DNA of 46,815 nt from Clostridia bacterium (GTDB lineage Bacteria; Bacillota; Clostridia; TANB77; CAG-508), in NCBI GenBank assembly GCA_022795075.1, contig JAAWGB010000008.1, positions 1 to 46,815 of the forward strand. Direction: 5' to 3'. Below are positions 26,398 to 35,448 of this stretch, in pieces. How positions within the stretch are numbered: the first letter of the stretch is position 1; every line of letters starts with the position of its first letter. The notes beneath the pieces were generated by a model. It had not been told where the DNA came from. It saw only the letters and a program-made list of their open reading frames with translations, and did not search any database. The translations under genes were made by a program, and so were the position numbers.

Positions 26398-26426
26398 TTG
26401 ACATACCATTAAATATATAGTATACT
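26398..26426 (+). promoter_or_regulatory. Near-consensus promoter of a small RNA
   Basis: TTGACA (26398-26403), a 17-bp spacer and TATACT (26421-26426). This is the best sigma-A-type promoter in the window and it faces no ORF, only a short transcript ending in the terminator at 26473-26505. Confidence 0.85.
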
Positions 26427-26432
26427 CTTAAT

Positions 26433-26505
26433 AGATAAGGAAATTAATTCTTTTAAGACCTTTATTTATATAAAAAACAGGGAATATTGCGGATTCCCTG
26501 TTTTT
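26433..26505 (+). ncRNA. Putative antitoxin RNA (par/Fst RNA II-like), about 70 nt
   Basis: Start estimated 7 nt after the -10, end at the terminator. It contains ATTAATTCTTTTAA at 26443-26456, repeated exactly at 26557-26570, inside the complement of the first codons of the minus-strand ORF. The similarity continues for 14 more bases (10 of 14 identical) across the start codon region. The RNA can therefore pair with the ORF's translation start region although it is transcribed outside it. In the par locus of plasmid pAD1, RNA II uses such direct repeats and a shared terminator to block toxin translation. Confidence 0.72.
26473..26505. terminator. Bidirectional terminator shared by the convergent RNAs
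   Basis: AAAAACAGGGAAT (26473-26485) pairs perfectly with ATTCCCTGTTTTT (26493-26505) around a 7-nt loop, ATTGCGG. A-runs and T-runs on the two sides make it work in both directions: it ends the plus-strand RNA and lies right after the stop codon of the minus-strand peptide ORF. Confidence 0.88.
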
Positions 26506-26507
26506 AC

Positions 26508-26579
26508 TTACTCCTTTTCTATGTAGCTTAAAATTTTTAGTAATAGAATATGTTTGATTAATTCTTTTAATTCCTTCAT
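26508..26579 (-). CDS. Putative 23-residue type I toxin peptide
   Basis: The ORF is preceded by AAGGAGGTGATG, an almost perfect anti-16S match, at 8 nt. The peptide begins MKELKELIKH, has a hydrophobic centre rich in Ile and Leu (HILLLKILSYI) and ends KE. It is short, amphipathic or membrane-spanning in style, like Fst/Ldr-type toxins, but I do not recognise the sequence. The stop codon is 3 bp from a bidirectional terminator. A complementary RNA from the opposite promoter covers the terminator and carries a repeat matching its first codons. Function is inferred from the architecture. Confidence 0.7.
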   Translation of the reverse strand: MKELKELIKHILLLKILSYIEKE

Positions 26580-26602
26580 TTACATCACCTCCTTAATGAA
26601 GG
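26573..26602 (-). promoter_or_regulatory. Stem-loop over the toxin ribosome binding site and start codon
   Basis: In the minus-strand transcript CCTTCATT (from 26602) pairs perfectly with AATGAAGG (ending at 26573). The start codon is inside the stem and the Shine-Dalgarno sequence is in the 14-nt loop. Fst mRNA also carries a 5' stem-loop that limits ribosome access. Confidence 0.72.
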
Positions 26603-26604
26603 TA

Positions 26605-26634
26605 ATAATATTATATAATATTTATTAATTTCAA
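26605..26634 (-). promoter_or_regulatory. Likely promoter of the toxin ORF
   Basis: On the minus strand TTGAAA (26634-26629) precedes overlapping -10-like hexamers: TATAAT (26615-26610, spacer 13) and TATTAT (26610-26605, spacer 18). The first would start the RNA at about 26603, at the base of the stem-loop. Which is used cannot be decided from sequence. Confidence 0.45.
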
Positions 26635-26692
26635 CATATCTGTGAATTTTTATTAATAAGTTTGGAATCTGTTTAAATTTACAGATAATTTA

Positions 26693-26721
26693 TTGAATGA
26701 TTTTACTTTTTATGTTATAGT
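26693..26721 (+). promoter_or_regulatory. Promoter of the DnaJ-domain gene
   Basis: TTGAAT (26693-26698), a 17-bp spacer and TATAGT (26716-26721), with the ATG at 26744. Confidence 0.65.
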
Positions 26722-26743
26722 ATTTTTAGAAAGGATTATGCTA

Positions 26744-27385
26744 ATGAAAAAAAATTATTATGATATTTTACAAGTAAATAAAAATGCTTCTGCTGAAATT
26801 ATTGAAAAAGCTTATAAAACTTTGGCTAAAATGTATCATCCTGATTTGCAAGAAGAAAGTAATAAAAAACAGGCAGAAGAAATTTTAAAACAAATAAATG
26901 AGGCTTATGAAATTCTATCAGATTCAGAAAAAAAGAAAAATTACGATGCTTTTCTTGCAAAAGATGAAGATGAACATCTTTCAAATAAAATGAAAAATGA
27001 AAATGATAAATCTCACGTTTCTTCTACCACTTATAATTCTACTATTTCTATCAGAGATTTACATGCCTTGCAAGAACAAGAACGATTGTATAAGCAAAAA
27101 TTGCAACAAGATCAATTTCATCAAAAACAATTACAATATAAAAGAGATTTAGCTTATCAAGAACAACTTCAGCAAGCTAGAAAGCAAGCTTATTATGACG
27201 CCTATATTCAAGATTTAAAAAATCGTGGCTATAAAATTCGTTATAAAAAATCTATAAAAGATTACATAAAAGGATTGATTGGTACAATTATTGTTCTATT
27301 TATTTTATTTTTATTATGGAAGATTCCTTTTATTCAAAATTTCATTTTAAGTTTTTTAGAAAAATATACTATTTTAAAAAAATAA
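26744..27385 (+). CDS. DnaJ-domain membrane protein
   Basis: The N-terminal 65 residues are a J domain (YYDILQVNKNASAEIIEKAY, then the HPD motif at about 31-33 and the closing LSDSEKKKNYDAF). A charged, glutamine-rich coiled region (about 90-165) and one C-terminal transmembrane segment (about 190-207) follow. It lacks the zinc and substrate-binding parts of DnaJ, so it is a J-domain co-chaperone anchored to the membrane, expected to recruit DnaK to a local client. The frame opens at 26693, but that overlaps the promoter; ATG 26744 lies 8 nt after AAAGGA. The gene ends in a terminator shared with the ABC permease. Confidence 0.85.
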   Translation: MKKNYYDILQVNKNASAEIIEKAYKTLAKMYHPDLQEESNKKQAEEILKQINEAYEILSDSEKKKNYDAFLAKDEDEHLSNKMKNENDKSHVSSTTYNSTISIRDLHALQEQERLYKQKLQQDQFHQKQLQYKRDLAYQEQLQQARKQAYYDAYIQDLKNRGYKIRYKKSIKDYIKGLIGTIIVLFILFLLWKIPFIQNFILSFLEKYTILKK

Positions 27386-27415
27386 GTGTTTCTTTTTATA
27401 AAGCACTTATTTTTT
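27377..27415. terminator. Bidirectional terminator between dnaJ-like and ABC permease genes
   Basis: AAAAAATAAGTG (27377-27388) pairs with CACTTATTTTTT (27404-27415). It overlaps the dnaJ-like stop codon and lies 4 bp from the permease stop. Confidence 0.78.
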
Positions 27416-27418
27416 ATT

Positions 27419-29086
27419 TTATATAATTTTATTAAACAATTTACCTTGCCATTTTTTTACGCATCTATCTATTCCAACAAATATAATAATAAAAATTATA
27501 ATTTCCACTATTAAAGCTGTTACGATATTCAATTCTTCTAATATATTAGCAATATACATTAAAAATAATACATTTATTATCATAAAAGCATATTGAAAAA
27601 ATTTATTATCACTTTTTTTTACTACAGAATATTCTGTATCCCAATTTAAATTAGGTCTTCTTAAATCTACAATTAACATTAAATAACTATTAATAAAATT
27701 AATAAATGTTGCAATTATCAATACCATCCATAAATATGCTATATTGATACTTGGAATTAAATACCATATAAGTCCTAATACTATTATTGATACCCAAAAA
27801 TTTAATACTATTTGAGGAATATTTTTATAAATAAATTGTTTGTATAATTCAACTGGTACATATTTCATAAAAATTGCATTTTTTCCTTCTCTTGAAATAG
27901 CTGTTAATGAGATATTGGATATTGAAAATAATACCTGTAATATAATTAATATAATACTTACCGCTTCTGTATTAAAAGATAAACCTTGTATTTCGCTTTG
28001 TATGGTCTCATCTTGCATTACTTCTATAACAATTGGCAAGAATACAAAAATTAATATAATACTAGTAATTAAAATAAAAATAATTGGAAAAACACATTGC
28101 ATAAAAAAAATGGGTTCTCTTATTAACATCTTAAATTCTTTTTTTATATATGTTTTCCTTATACTATAAAATTTTATATCTTTTTTTATATCAATTTCCT
28201 TTTTCTTTTTATTAGAATAGCTTATCATGCTTTTTAATATATCTTTTAGATATGTTATTCTTCCAATTGCTATAAAAATAATACCTCCTATTACATTATA
28301 AAAAATTAATTTTATGATATATAATATTGTTGTTATATTAGATGGATTGGATAAAATATTAATACTTGGATTAATAATTAAAAAGTTTTTTCCTATTTCT
28401 TCTATTTTTTCACTAAAGTAATTAACTTCTTGTAATGCTTGTTCTTCATTTTGTATTTTAAACACACTATTTAATAGCTTTGCTTCTAATATACAAAGCA
28501 ACATAATCATAATTATGGTAATGACTAATTGAAAAATATCTTTGTTTTTAATAAATCTTGAAAATCTCATAAGCATTAACATGATCGTACTAATGCAAAG
28601 GGCTAAAAATACTGGAAATATCATTAAAATTATTATTTCCCAAAAATAAAATGCAAAATGTACATTGGTTAATAATCCAAATAGTGTAAGTGGTACCATT
28701 CCAAAAACTATTTCTGATACATATAACATACTTAATAAGGTATTAAATTTTGCTAGTAATAATTCTATTGGTTTTATTGGCATATGCAACACTTTTTCAA
28801 TATCTTTTGAGAAAAAGAATATGTTAGCACAAACTAATATCGTTTGAAATAGCAAAAATATGGCTAATAGAAAAAAATATACATTTAAAAATATTTTTTC
28901 TTGCCCTACTTCTTTTAAAAAGATTATAACTTCATAACTAACATAAGTAATCCCTAAAAAAGCAATCGAAATTAACCAAAAAAACATGGATTTTTTATTA
29001 AATTTCTTTTTTTGTTTATCAAAGATGGCTAAATTTTGATAGAACTCTTTGATAAATACTTTTGTTAAACTAATTATTTTTTTCAT
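27419..29086 (-). CDS. ABC-2 type exporter permease
   Basis: This 555-residue polytopic protein has about 12 hydrophobic segments in two blocks separated by a charged loop near 290-320 (SYSNKKKKEIDIKKDIKFY). It has no ATPase motif. The start overlaps the end of the ATPase gene by 17 bp, a sign of translational coupling. The substrate is unknown; long permeases of this type in Bacillota include Ecs-like and bacitracin/bacteriocin-type exporters, but no specific subfamily is clear. Confidence 0.82.
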   Translation of the reverse strand: MKKIISLTKVFIKEFYQNLAIFDKQKKKFNKKSMFFWLISIAFLGITYVSYEVIIFLKEVGQEKIFLNVYFFLLAIFLLFQTILVCANIFFFSKDIEKVLHMPIKPIELLLAKFNTLLSMLYVSEIVFGMVPLTLFGLLTNVHFAFYFWEIIILMIFPVFLALCISTIMLMLMRFSRFIKNKDIFQLVITIIMIMLLCILEAKLLNSVFKIQNEEQALQEVNYFSEKIEEIGKNFLIINPSINILSNPSNITTILYIIKLIFYNVIGGIIFIAIGRITYLKDILKSMISYSNKKKKEIDIKKDIKFYSIRKTYIKKEFKMLIREPIFFMQCVFPIIFILITSIILIFVFLPIVIEVMQDETIQSEIQGLSFNTEAVSIILIILQVLFSISNISLTAISREGKNAIFMKYVPVELYKQFIYKNIPQIVLNFWVSIIVLGLIWYLIPSINIAYLWMVLIIATFINFINSYLMLIVDLRRPNLNWDTEYSVVKKSDNKFFQYAFMIINVLFLMYIANILEELNIVTALIVEIIIFIIIFVGIDRCVKKWQGKLFNKII

Positions 29087-29807
29087 CTTTCTTTGTTATC
29101 TCCATAAATAATTCTTCTAAAGAAGCATTTTCTTTTAATTCTTTTTTCATTTCTTCGTGTGTTCCTACAAAAATTAATTTTCCATGATGGATAATTCCAA
29201 TTCTATCGCATAACTTTTCCGCAATTTCTAGTATATGTGTGGAAAAAAATACTGAATGATTAGCTTTTGCATGTTCTTTCATTTTTCTTTTTAGATTAAA
29301 TGCTGCTTCTGGATCTAATCCTGTTAATGGTTCATCTAAAACCCAATTTTTAGGAGTGTGTAATAAGACTGACACAATAATTATTTTTTGCCTCATTCCG
29401 TGTGAATAACTTTGAATTTTATCATTTAAAACTTCATATATTCCAAATTCTTTAGTTAGTTGTTGAATTCTTTTTTCCCTTATTTCTTTTTTTATTTCAT
29501 AGATATCTGCAATAAAATTCAAGTATTCTATTCCTTTTAGCTTTAAAAACATATCTGGATTGTCTGATACGAATCCAATTTGTTTCTTCGCCTCAATTGG
29601 AGCTGTTTGAATATTTTTTCCGTCTATTAATATTTCTCCTTCATCTATTTCTAATATACCTGTTAGCATCTTTATTGTGGTAGTTTTCCCAGCTCCATTT
29701 GGTCCTAAGAAACCAAAAATTTCTCCATCTTTTATTGTTAGGTTTATATTATTGATTACTTTTGTCCCCTTTTTATAGGATTTTGATATGTTTTTTATTT
29801 CTATCAT
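29070..29807 (-). CDS. ABC transporter ATP-binding protein
   Basis: The ATPase of the exporter pair (245 residues). Walker A is GPNGAGKTTT (about 35-44), the signature is the variant SHGMRQKI, Walker B is WVLDEPLTGLDPE, and the switch histidine is in STHILEIAE. This matches the CcmA/EcsA group of export ATPases. AGGAGGT precedes the start. It lies after a hairpin that separates it from the secretion operon. Confidence 0.92.
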   Translation of the reverse strand: MIEIKNISKSYKKGTKVINNINLTIKDGEIFGFLGPNGAGKTTTIKMLTGILEIDEGEILIDGKNIQTAPIEAKKQIGFVSDNPDMFLKLKGIEYLNFIADIYEIKKEIREKRIQQLTKEFGIYEVLNDKIQSYSHGMRQKIIIVSVLLHTPKNWVLDEPLTGLDPEAAFNLKRKMKEHAKANHSVFFSTHILEIAEKLCDRIGIIHHGKLIFVGTHEEMKKELKENASLEELFMEITKKDEKNN

Positions 29808-29858
29808 ATGCTACCTCCTGCTTTCTTTTCTATTATATAAAATTACATAAAAATATGC

Positions 29859-29886
29859 AAGGGATTACTTTTTATTGTAATCCCTT
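29859..29886. terminator. Hairpin between the secretion operon and the ABC exporter
   Basis: AAGGGATTAC (29859-29868) pairs exactly with GTAATCCCTT (29877-29886), loop 8 nt, starting 5 bp after the stop at 29892. The T-run is better on the plus strand than on the minus strand, so its strength for the minus-strand operon is uncertain. Confidence 0.5.
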
Positions 29887-29891
29887 TTTAT

Positions 29892-31232
29892 TTATTCTAT
29901 ACTAAAAGACATAGCAAAGTCTATTCCTTCTCCCAATTCCATTACAATGTTTGCTTTTTTAGTATTACCATTTCCATCTGATAAAGTTAAAATATAAACA
30001 TAATATCCTGATTCTTCTTTAAAACTTGCCTCTTCAATGATATTATTTTCAAAAAAATTGTCTTTTATATATGTTTCAAATTCTTCTTGTGTTTGAAAAT
30101 TACGGTTTTTAAAACTTTGTGCTAAAAGATTATAAGCATAATAATATTTTTTATCGTTAATGGCATTTATAAATCTCATTGTATTCATAGATACTTTTTC
30201 TTGTGCATTTGATTTTTTATATTCTTCTTCTACTTTTGGTAAACTTATTGTATAAATATCTAGCATAACTGTAAATTCTGTTGGATTGATGTTAGATATA
30301 TTAAATACATAATAATTTTCTTTTGCATCTTTTTCAATATATTGTGTCATGTCTCCTTGTGTTTTAGCATCATATTCTGATAATGTTATCCCTATAAATT
30401 TGTTTTTGTTTTCATCAACATATTTTTTAAAATTGTCAATATTTCCAAAACATTTCTTTTTATAGGTATCTTCTAAAAATTCATATGCCAATTCTACATT
30501 TGATAATAACATCATTTTATAATTTTGAAAATATTGTTTTAATCTGTATTCTTCTGATAATTGTTCATAAGTATATTGATTGTTATCATTTTTTTCTATT
30601 TTTATGTTATTATTTTCTATTTTCTGTTCTTGATAAATTTGTTCATTAATTGGTTCTATTGAAAATGTTTTATTTTCTATATCTAAATTAACAATTACAT
30701 ATAAATTACTAATAAAATTGTATTGAAAGTCTGTTACATATCCATAAACTTTATATTTATTAACACTATCACTACTTTTTAATTTCATATCAATTGGAAC
30801 AAACATTAATTTTTGATTTACTTTCGGTACATATTGATAGACATTATTTAAAGTGATTTTGTTTTTTTCTATATATTCTGTACTTAATAAGTTATAAGCA
30901 TTTTTATTAATTGTTTCTTGTTCTACTACTTTGGTATAATTATTATTTTCATCTCTTCCATAATAACTACTACTTTCTTGGTTAATACCTGATAGATAAG
31001 TTGTTACACAATTGGATACTACTAAAAAGTCATATTTTTCTATTCTTTCTTCATCTGTTACAATTTTTTGTGTTTCTTCTATATTTTCTTCTATTAATTC
31101 GTCATTTAGGTTTAGATGATTATTTTCTTGTTTTTTTTCTATTTTGGTTAATAGTACTATAACAATTATTATTATAATTATAATGCTAATCATTAATGCT
31201 ACCATTATCTTTTTTATGGTTTCTTTATTCAT
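29892..31232 (-). CDS. Membrane-anchored protein with tandem NTF2-like domains (VirB8/TcpC-like, secretion operon)
   Basis: After one N-terminal transmembrane segment (about 8-30) the protein seems to hold repeated NTF2-like units: the last clear ones are around YRLKQYFQNYKMMLLSNVEL and AINDKKYYYAYNLLAQSFKN, both followed by a strand-rich region. This layout matches VirB8/TcpC-type conjugation proteins of Gram-positive systems, though sequence similarity is not strong enough to name the family. ATG 31232 follows GAAGG; the frame is open from GTG 31256. It is the last gene of the type IV-like operon, 13 bp after the wall hydrolase. Confidence 0.65.
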   Translation of the reverse strand: MNKETIKKIMVALMISIIIIIIIVIVLLTKIEKKQENNHLNLNDELIEENIEETQKIVTDEERIEKYDFLVVSNCVTTYLSGINQESSSYYGRDENNNYTKVVEQETINKNAYNLLSTEYIEKNKITLNNVYQYVPKVNQKLMFVPIDMKLKSSDSVNKYKVYGYVTDFQYNFISNLYVIVNLDIENKTFSIEPINEQIYQEQKIENNNIKIEKNDNNQYTYEQLSEEYRLKQYFQNYKMMLLSNVELAYEFLEDTYKKKCFGNIDNFKKYVDENKNKFIGITLSEYDAKTQGDMTQYIEKDAKENYYVFNISNINPTEFTVMLDIYTISLPKVEEEYKKSNAQEKVSMNTMRFINAINDKKYYYAYNLLAQSFKNRNFQTQEEFETYIKDNFFENNIIEEASFKEESGYYVYILTLSDGNGNTKKANIVMELGEGIDFAMSFSIE

Positions 31233-31245
31233 ATATACCTTCTTT

Positions 31246-34200
31246 CTATTGACCACTATAATTTCTAAAAATAGCTGTTGGACGTGAACGTATAAAGTCT
31301 TCTACTGGTACTTCTTTACATACATCACCTGTTTGTGGCTCATGAATAACTGTTTTTTCTCCAGAATAAATTCCAACGTGTGTCTTTGTTACAATAATAC
31401 CTCCTGCTTGTAATTCATCAATAGAATTTACTGTTGTAAAATGGTCGTCTGTCATTAATGATTCTGCTTTATGTGGTAAGTCAACTCCCAATGCACGTTG
31501 ATAACATACTTTAACCAATCCTGAACAGTCCATTCCTTCTGTATAGCTTTCTCCTCCCCATACATAAGGTACTCCTAATGCTCCACGCGCTTCTTTAACA
31601 ACTGCTGAATTAGATCCTTCCCATGTTTTTCCCTTATACTGATTATAATACCCTTGTGCTGCATCAATTCTTTTTTGGCTACTTTCTATATAATCTGTTT
31701 CTGAACATCTTTCAAATCCTAGACAAAATGCTCTTGTAGCATCTTCAACATTAGTTGCATTTGTCCACTCTTCACGGTAATGAGCATATTTAGCAAAAAA
31801 TTGATGTTCTGTATATGGTACAGCGTCACCTTGTCTAGGCAAAGTAATTTCTGCTATTAAAAATTCAATTTGTATATCTACATCTGACCAATCTTTTCCT
31901 TTTGACTGTGCATAAGAAAATAAACAATCTTTTCTACCAAATGACCATTGGCAAAGACCATGTCCTTCTCCTGTTTTCTTTTCTATTGCTGCTGGATCAA
32001 ATCCTGATTCTCCATATATATTTCCCATTACCCCTGCTACAGCATATTCACTATATCCAAGATTTCTTAAAGTATACCATACTTTTTCTTCTACGTCTCC
32101 TCCACATATATTAGGATTTAAAGAAGTTAATTCTCCTGGTAAAAATCTATTTTTATCAAATTCTTTTACCCCAGATTTTATTCCTGCCGCTTTATATAAT
32201 AAATATTTTACTGTGTCTAACAAATCTTTCGTACTATCATTTGTTTCTATAATTTCAAATAGCCATGTAGGTACATCTTTTATTTTTCTTTTATTATCTA
32301 AATATTTTGTATCTTTAAAAATTGTTACAAAATTTGGTTTTGTTGCTTCATCTGTTTTTTCTATTGATGTTGGATTTCCTTTAATCCATTTTTGTGTATT
32401 TATTTTATTCGTTATAATATTATATTGATTCATCTTTCTAGTATAATATTTAACATTAATATTTTCTGTAAAAGTAACATTTTGGTTTGTATCTGTTGTT
32501 ACTTTTTTTCTTAATTCTTCTTTTTTCTTGTCAATTTCCTCACAAGAATAATTATCTCCTACACTAGTTGGTGAACTTGGATAGTTTTCTTCATCTGGTT
32601 GATCAGCTCGACTTGTTGATGTTGTTTCTGTTGGTTGACTATAAGTATATTTATTTTCATAGTCTACAATCCATACATTTGCTTTTGTTATAGATATATC
32701 TAAAGTATTTGTTTGTGTTTGTGTTGTTTTAGTTGTTACATATTCCTCATCATCTTGACAAGGATCATGTTCATCATTGGAAACTGTTCCTGTACTTTTA
32801 TTATCATCACACTCTGCTGTAATAGTTGCATCTACTATTGCTTTTGTTCTTTTGGTATAATGGCTTTCATCTATTGTTGTATGAGTTGTCAAGTTATCAT
32901 GAATTGTTATTTCTATTTCACTTCCATAAACTAAATCCGCAAGTTCAAATACAAAATCTTTATCTTCTCCTACTACTAAAAATGCCCATAATAAATCAAA
33001 AGGCATTGTATATGGTTCTACCATTGATTCATAGTTAATATTCGTTGTTGTTATGGAATATTGTGATCCCTCATCACCTTCTAAATTCGCATCACTATCA
33101 GTTGTATGACTTGTTGTATTGATTTGTGACCAAGTAGCAACAACTGCTATATAACTTGAATTATTGGATGAAGTAGATGCAATTCCTGTTGCTCCTGCTT
33201 CTGTTGTTACTATATATTTACATCCTATTGTAATATTACTTATATCTTGCCAGCCAAATTTGTCTGAATTACCACTACCAGGATTGCATACATATACTTG
33301 TCCATTTTCGTTGATATCTACAATTGCCATAATATGACTATTTTTTGTAAATTTCGTTCTACTATCAACAGAAACCAGCATAACTTTTCCATTTCTTAAA
33401 TTTTCTTGTATGGTTTCTGCTGAAGGAGCTTGTATGACTTCTGATGTCATACCAAGAGAATCCATTTCTTGTTTTAATGTGTCGTAAGAAGTAAAACCAT
33501 AGTTACTATTCATTTGCGCTGCAATTTCTTTAGGAGTTAGTTCTGTATTTTTCAAACCGCTTGCCAAAATTGCTATAGAAGTTGGACCACATCCAGAAGA
33601 ATGTATTGTTCCACTCCAATATGAATCATCTTTATAAGATCCTGCAAATTGTTTGTAATGTTTATAAGTAATTCCTGCTGATGATGTATACTCTTCTGTA
33701 TATCCATCACCATTTACTGGTGTTACTGTTGCTGTTTGTTTTTTATCTTCTTCATCTTTTTTTTTCTTATCTTTATTTTTTTCCTTGTTTTCATCCTCTT
33801 TTGTATCTTCTTCTTTTTTATTTGTATCTTCTTCTAATTTTTTTTGAGTTGTACTAGTTGCTGATTTTTTTAATGTAAAATGGCTTAATGCCGCTTGTTT
33901 TGCTTTTTCATCTCCATTATTGTTATATTGATCAATATAACTTTGAAATGTTTCTGGATCTGTATATATTAAGTTAGATTGATTTCCTTCTGTATCTGCT
34001 CTTTTAAATTTTATAATTCCTTGAAATAAATCCTGTTTTTTAATCATTTCTTCCCAGTCTATTGGTTCATTTGGATTGGGACGAGTATCTGGAAATTTGG
34101 TTACAACTTCTGCTCTTATTAATCTGGCTAGTTCTTCTGGCGTATCTAAGTATTCGTCTACTCTACTCTTGTTTTCTAACATTTTGTCCCATAATTCTTC

Positions 34201-34452
34201 TGCATCAAAACTATTTTCAAGATTTCCTTCTTTATTGATAGAAAGCGAATTAATAAATTGTTCACTAGCAAAAGGTACGCTGCTCCAATCATCTTCTTTG
34301 TAAGTTCCATCATCTATTGTTAAAAAATAGGTTATTCCCGCTAGAATAATAATAATTGGAATAATTGGTAAAATAAGTATTAATAATATCTTTTTTCCTC
34401 TTTTTAAAATCATTTTTGCAACTTTTTTGATTGCCTCTTTTGCCTCTTCCAT
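31246..34452 (-). CDS. Three-domain cell wall hydrolase of the secretion operon (C39-like, phage-lysozyme-like, NlpC/P60)
   Basis: This 1068-residue protein has one transmembrane segment (about 21-45) and a lysine/glutamate-rich linker near 205-240. A papain-like C39_2-type domain follows (HSSGCGPTSIAI with the cysteine, NSHIMAIVDI with the histidine), then a threonine-rich linker, a phage-type lysozyme domain (GVMGNIYGESGFDPAAIE, GHGLCQWSF) and a C-terminal NlpC/P60 domain (MDCSGLVKVCYQ, KTHVGIYSG). VirB1-like hydrolases of Gram-positive conjugation systems usually carry a lysozyme and an NlpC/P60 domain and open the wall for the channel; the added papain-like domain is unusual. GAGGTGA precedes the start. 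Confidence 0.85.
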   Translation of the reverse strand: MEEAKEAIKKVAKMILKRGKKILLILILPIIPIIIILAGITYFLTIDDGTYKEDDWSSVPFASEQFINSLSINKEGNLENSFDAEELWDKMLENKSRVDEYLDTPEELARLIRAEVVTKFPDTRPNPNEPIDWEEMIKKQDLFQGIIKFKRADTEGNQSNLIYTDPETFQSYIDQYNNNGDEKAKQAALSHFTLKKSATSTTQKKLEEDTNKKEEDTKEDENKEKNKDKKKKDEEDKKQTATVTPVNGDGYTEEYTSSAGITYKHYKQFAGSYKDDSYWSGTIHSSGCGPTSIAILASGLKNTELTPKEIAAQMNSNYGFTSYDTLKQEMDSLGMTSEVIQAPSAETIQENLRNGKVMLVSVDSRTKFTKNSHIMAIVDINENGQVYVCNPGSGNSDKFGWQDISNITIGCKYIVTTEAGATGIASTSSNNSSYIAVVATWSQINTTSHTTDSDANLEGDEGSQYSITTTNINYESMVEPYTMPFDLLWAFLVVGEDKDFVFELADLVYGSEIEITIHDNLTTHTTIDESHYTKRTKAIVDATITAECDDNKSTGTVSNDEHDPCQDDEEYVTTKTTQTQTNTLDISITKANVWIVDYENKYTYSQPTETTSTSRADQPDEENYPSSPTSVGDNYSCEEIDKKKEELRKKVTTDTNQNVTFTENINVKYYTRKMNQYNIITNKINTQKWIKGNPTSIEKTDEATKPNFVTIFKDTKYLDNKRKIKDVPTWLFEIIETNDSTKDLLDTVKYLLYKAAGIKSGVKEFDKNRFLPGELTSLNPNICGGDVEEKVWYTLRNLGYSEYAVAGVMGNIYGESGFDPAAIEKKTGEGHGLCQWSFGRKDCLFSYAQSKGKDWSDVDIQIEFLIAEITLPRQGDAVPYTEHQFFAKYAHYREEWTNATNVEDATRAFCLGFERCSETDYIESSQKRIDAAQGYYNQYKGKTWEGSNSAVVKEARGALGVPYVWGGESYTEGMDCSGLVKVCYQRALGVDLPHKAESLMTDDHFTTVNSIDELQAGGIIVTKTHVGIYSGEKTVIHEPQTGDVCKEVPVEDFIRSRPTAIFRNYSGQ

Positions 34453-34494
34453 ATACTCACCTCGTTTCTTACTTTATTTCTTATTTTATTCTTT

Positions 34495-35427
34495 TTAAAT
34501 ATTTGCTTTAAATTTTACTCCTTCGCTTAATTGCCCATCATATAATGTTACATCAGAAAATACAATTGCTTCTATTTTTTTGGTAGTTATATATGAACTA
34601 TAAAATTTAATTGTAATTTGCTTTGTTTCCCCTTGATGAACGGTTAACATTGGCTCTATTAATTCATGACTATAACAAGGATATTGATTTCCATTACGAT
34701 CTTCTAAATATAATGATTTTACATCTGTCCTACTATCTAATACCATTATACTTTTTGTATGATTTGTGACTTCAATAGTATATACTTCATATTCCATATA
34801 AGTATTTTTATTGATAACTTTCATACTAATATTATCTGTCTGAGTTGTTTTATTAATGTTTGTACTTCCTACATAATTATTGATGTTTAATTTATATTCA
34901 TTTCCTTGCTTTTCTACTGTAATATAATCTTGTTTGGTATAACTATTATTATTTCTACCTGTTGAAAGTATGTCTTCCATTATTTTTACTTTATAAGTAT
35001 TATTCATCCAATTTTCTACTGAACAAGTCTTAGCTTCTCCATTAAATATGTCATTATAATAAGCTTGTTCAAAGATTTCTATTGTATTATATAACTGTTC
35101 TTTACATTTATCTGTAAGTAACTCATAAGCTTTTTGTATTTCTTTTTCATTACAATAAGATATAAATTTATTAATGGTTGTTATAGCACTTTCTAATTGA
35201 TTGTCCTCTATTTTTTCTCCTGTAACAACTGATCTTTTGTCTGTTAATTGTGTCGTTTTTGTGTTTATTCCTTGTTTTATATCATTTGTTGGCGTTACTA
35301 TAGTTTGTTGACGATTTATGTTATAAACAGTATTTACCAATTGTAATAAGATGAAAGCAGAGAATATAATTATTAAAATCCCCCATATTTTTTTTCTGTT
35401 TTGATTATAATATCGTATCAGATTCAT
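34495..35427 (-). CDS. VirB8-like membrane-anchored protein (secretion operon)
   Basis: A single transmembrane segment (about 17-35) is followed by an NTF2-like region (ITTINKFISYCNEKEIQKAYELL, a typical N-terminal helix pair) and a beta-rich C-terminal part with YEVYTIEVTNHTKSIMVLDSR that resembles an immunoglobulin-like fold. Length 310. GGAGGAAA precedes the start. Position between the VirB6-like channel and the hydrolase suggests a structural part of the apparatus. Identity beyond 'VirB8-like' is an inference from domain layout. Confidence 0.62.
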   Translation of the reverse strand: MNLIRYYNQNRKKIWGILIIIFSAFILLQLVNTVYNINRQQTIVTPTNDIKQGINTKTTQLTDKRSVVTGEKIEDNQLESAITTINKFISYCNEKEIQKAYELLTDKCKEQLYNTIEIFEQAYYNDIFNGEAKTCSVENWMNNTYKVKIMEDILSTGRNNNSYTKQDYITVEKQGNEYKLNINNYVGSTNINKTTQTDNISMKVINKNTYMEYEVYTIEVTNHTKSIMVLDSRTDVKSLYLEDRNGNQYPCYSHELIEPMLTVHQGETKQITIKFYSSYITTKKIEAIVFSDVTLYDGQLSEGVKFKANI

Positions 35428-35448
35428 AATTATTTCCTCCGCTTTTTA

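Noticed and set aside
26398..26505. The short plus-strand RNA as a simple attenuated leader of the dnaJ-like gene
   Set aside because: The dnaJ-like gene has its own promoter at 26693, and the direct repeat matching the minus-strand ORF start has no role in a leader.
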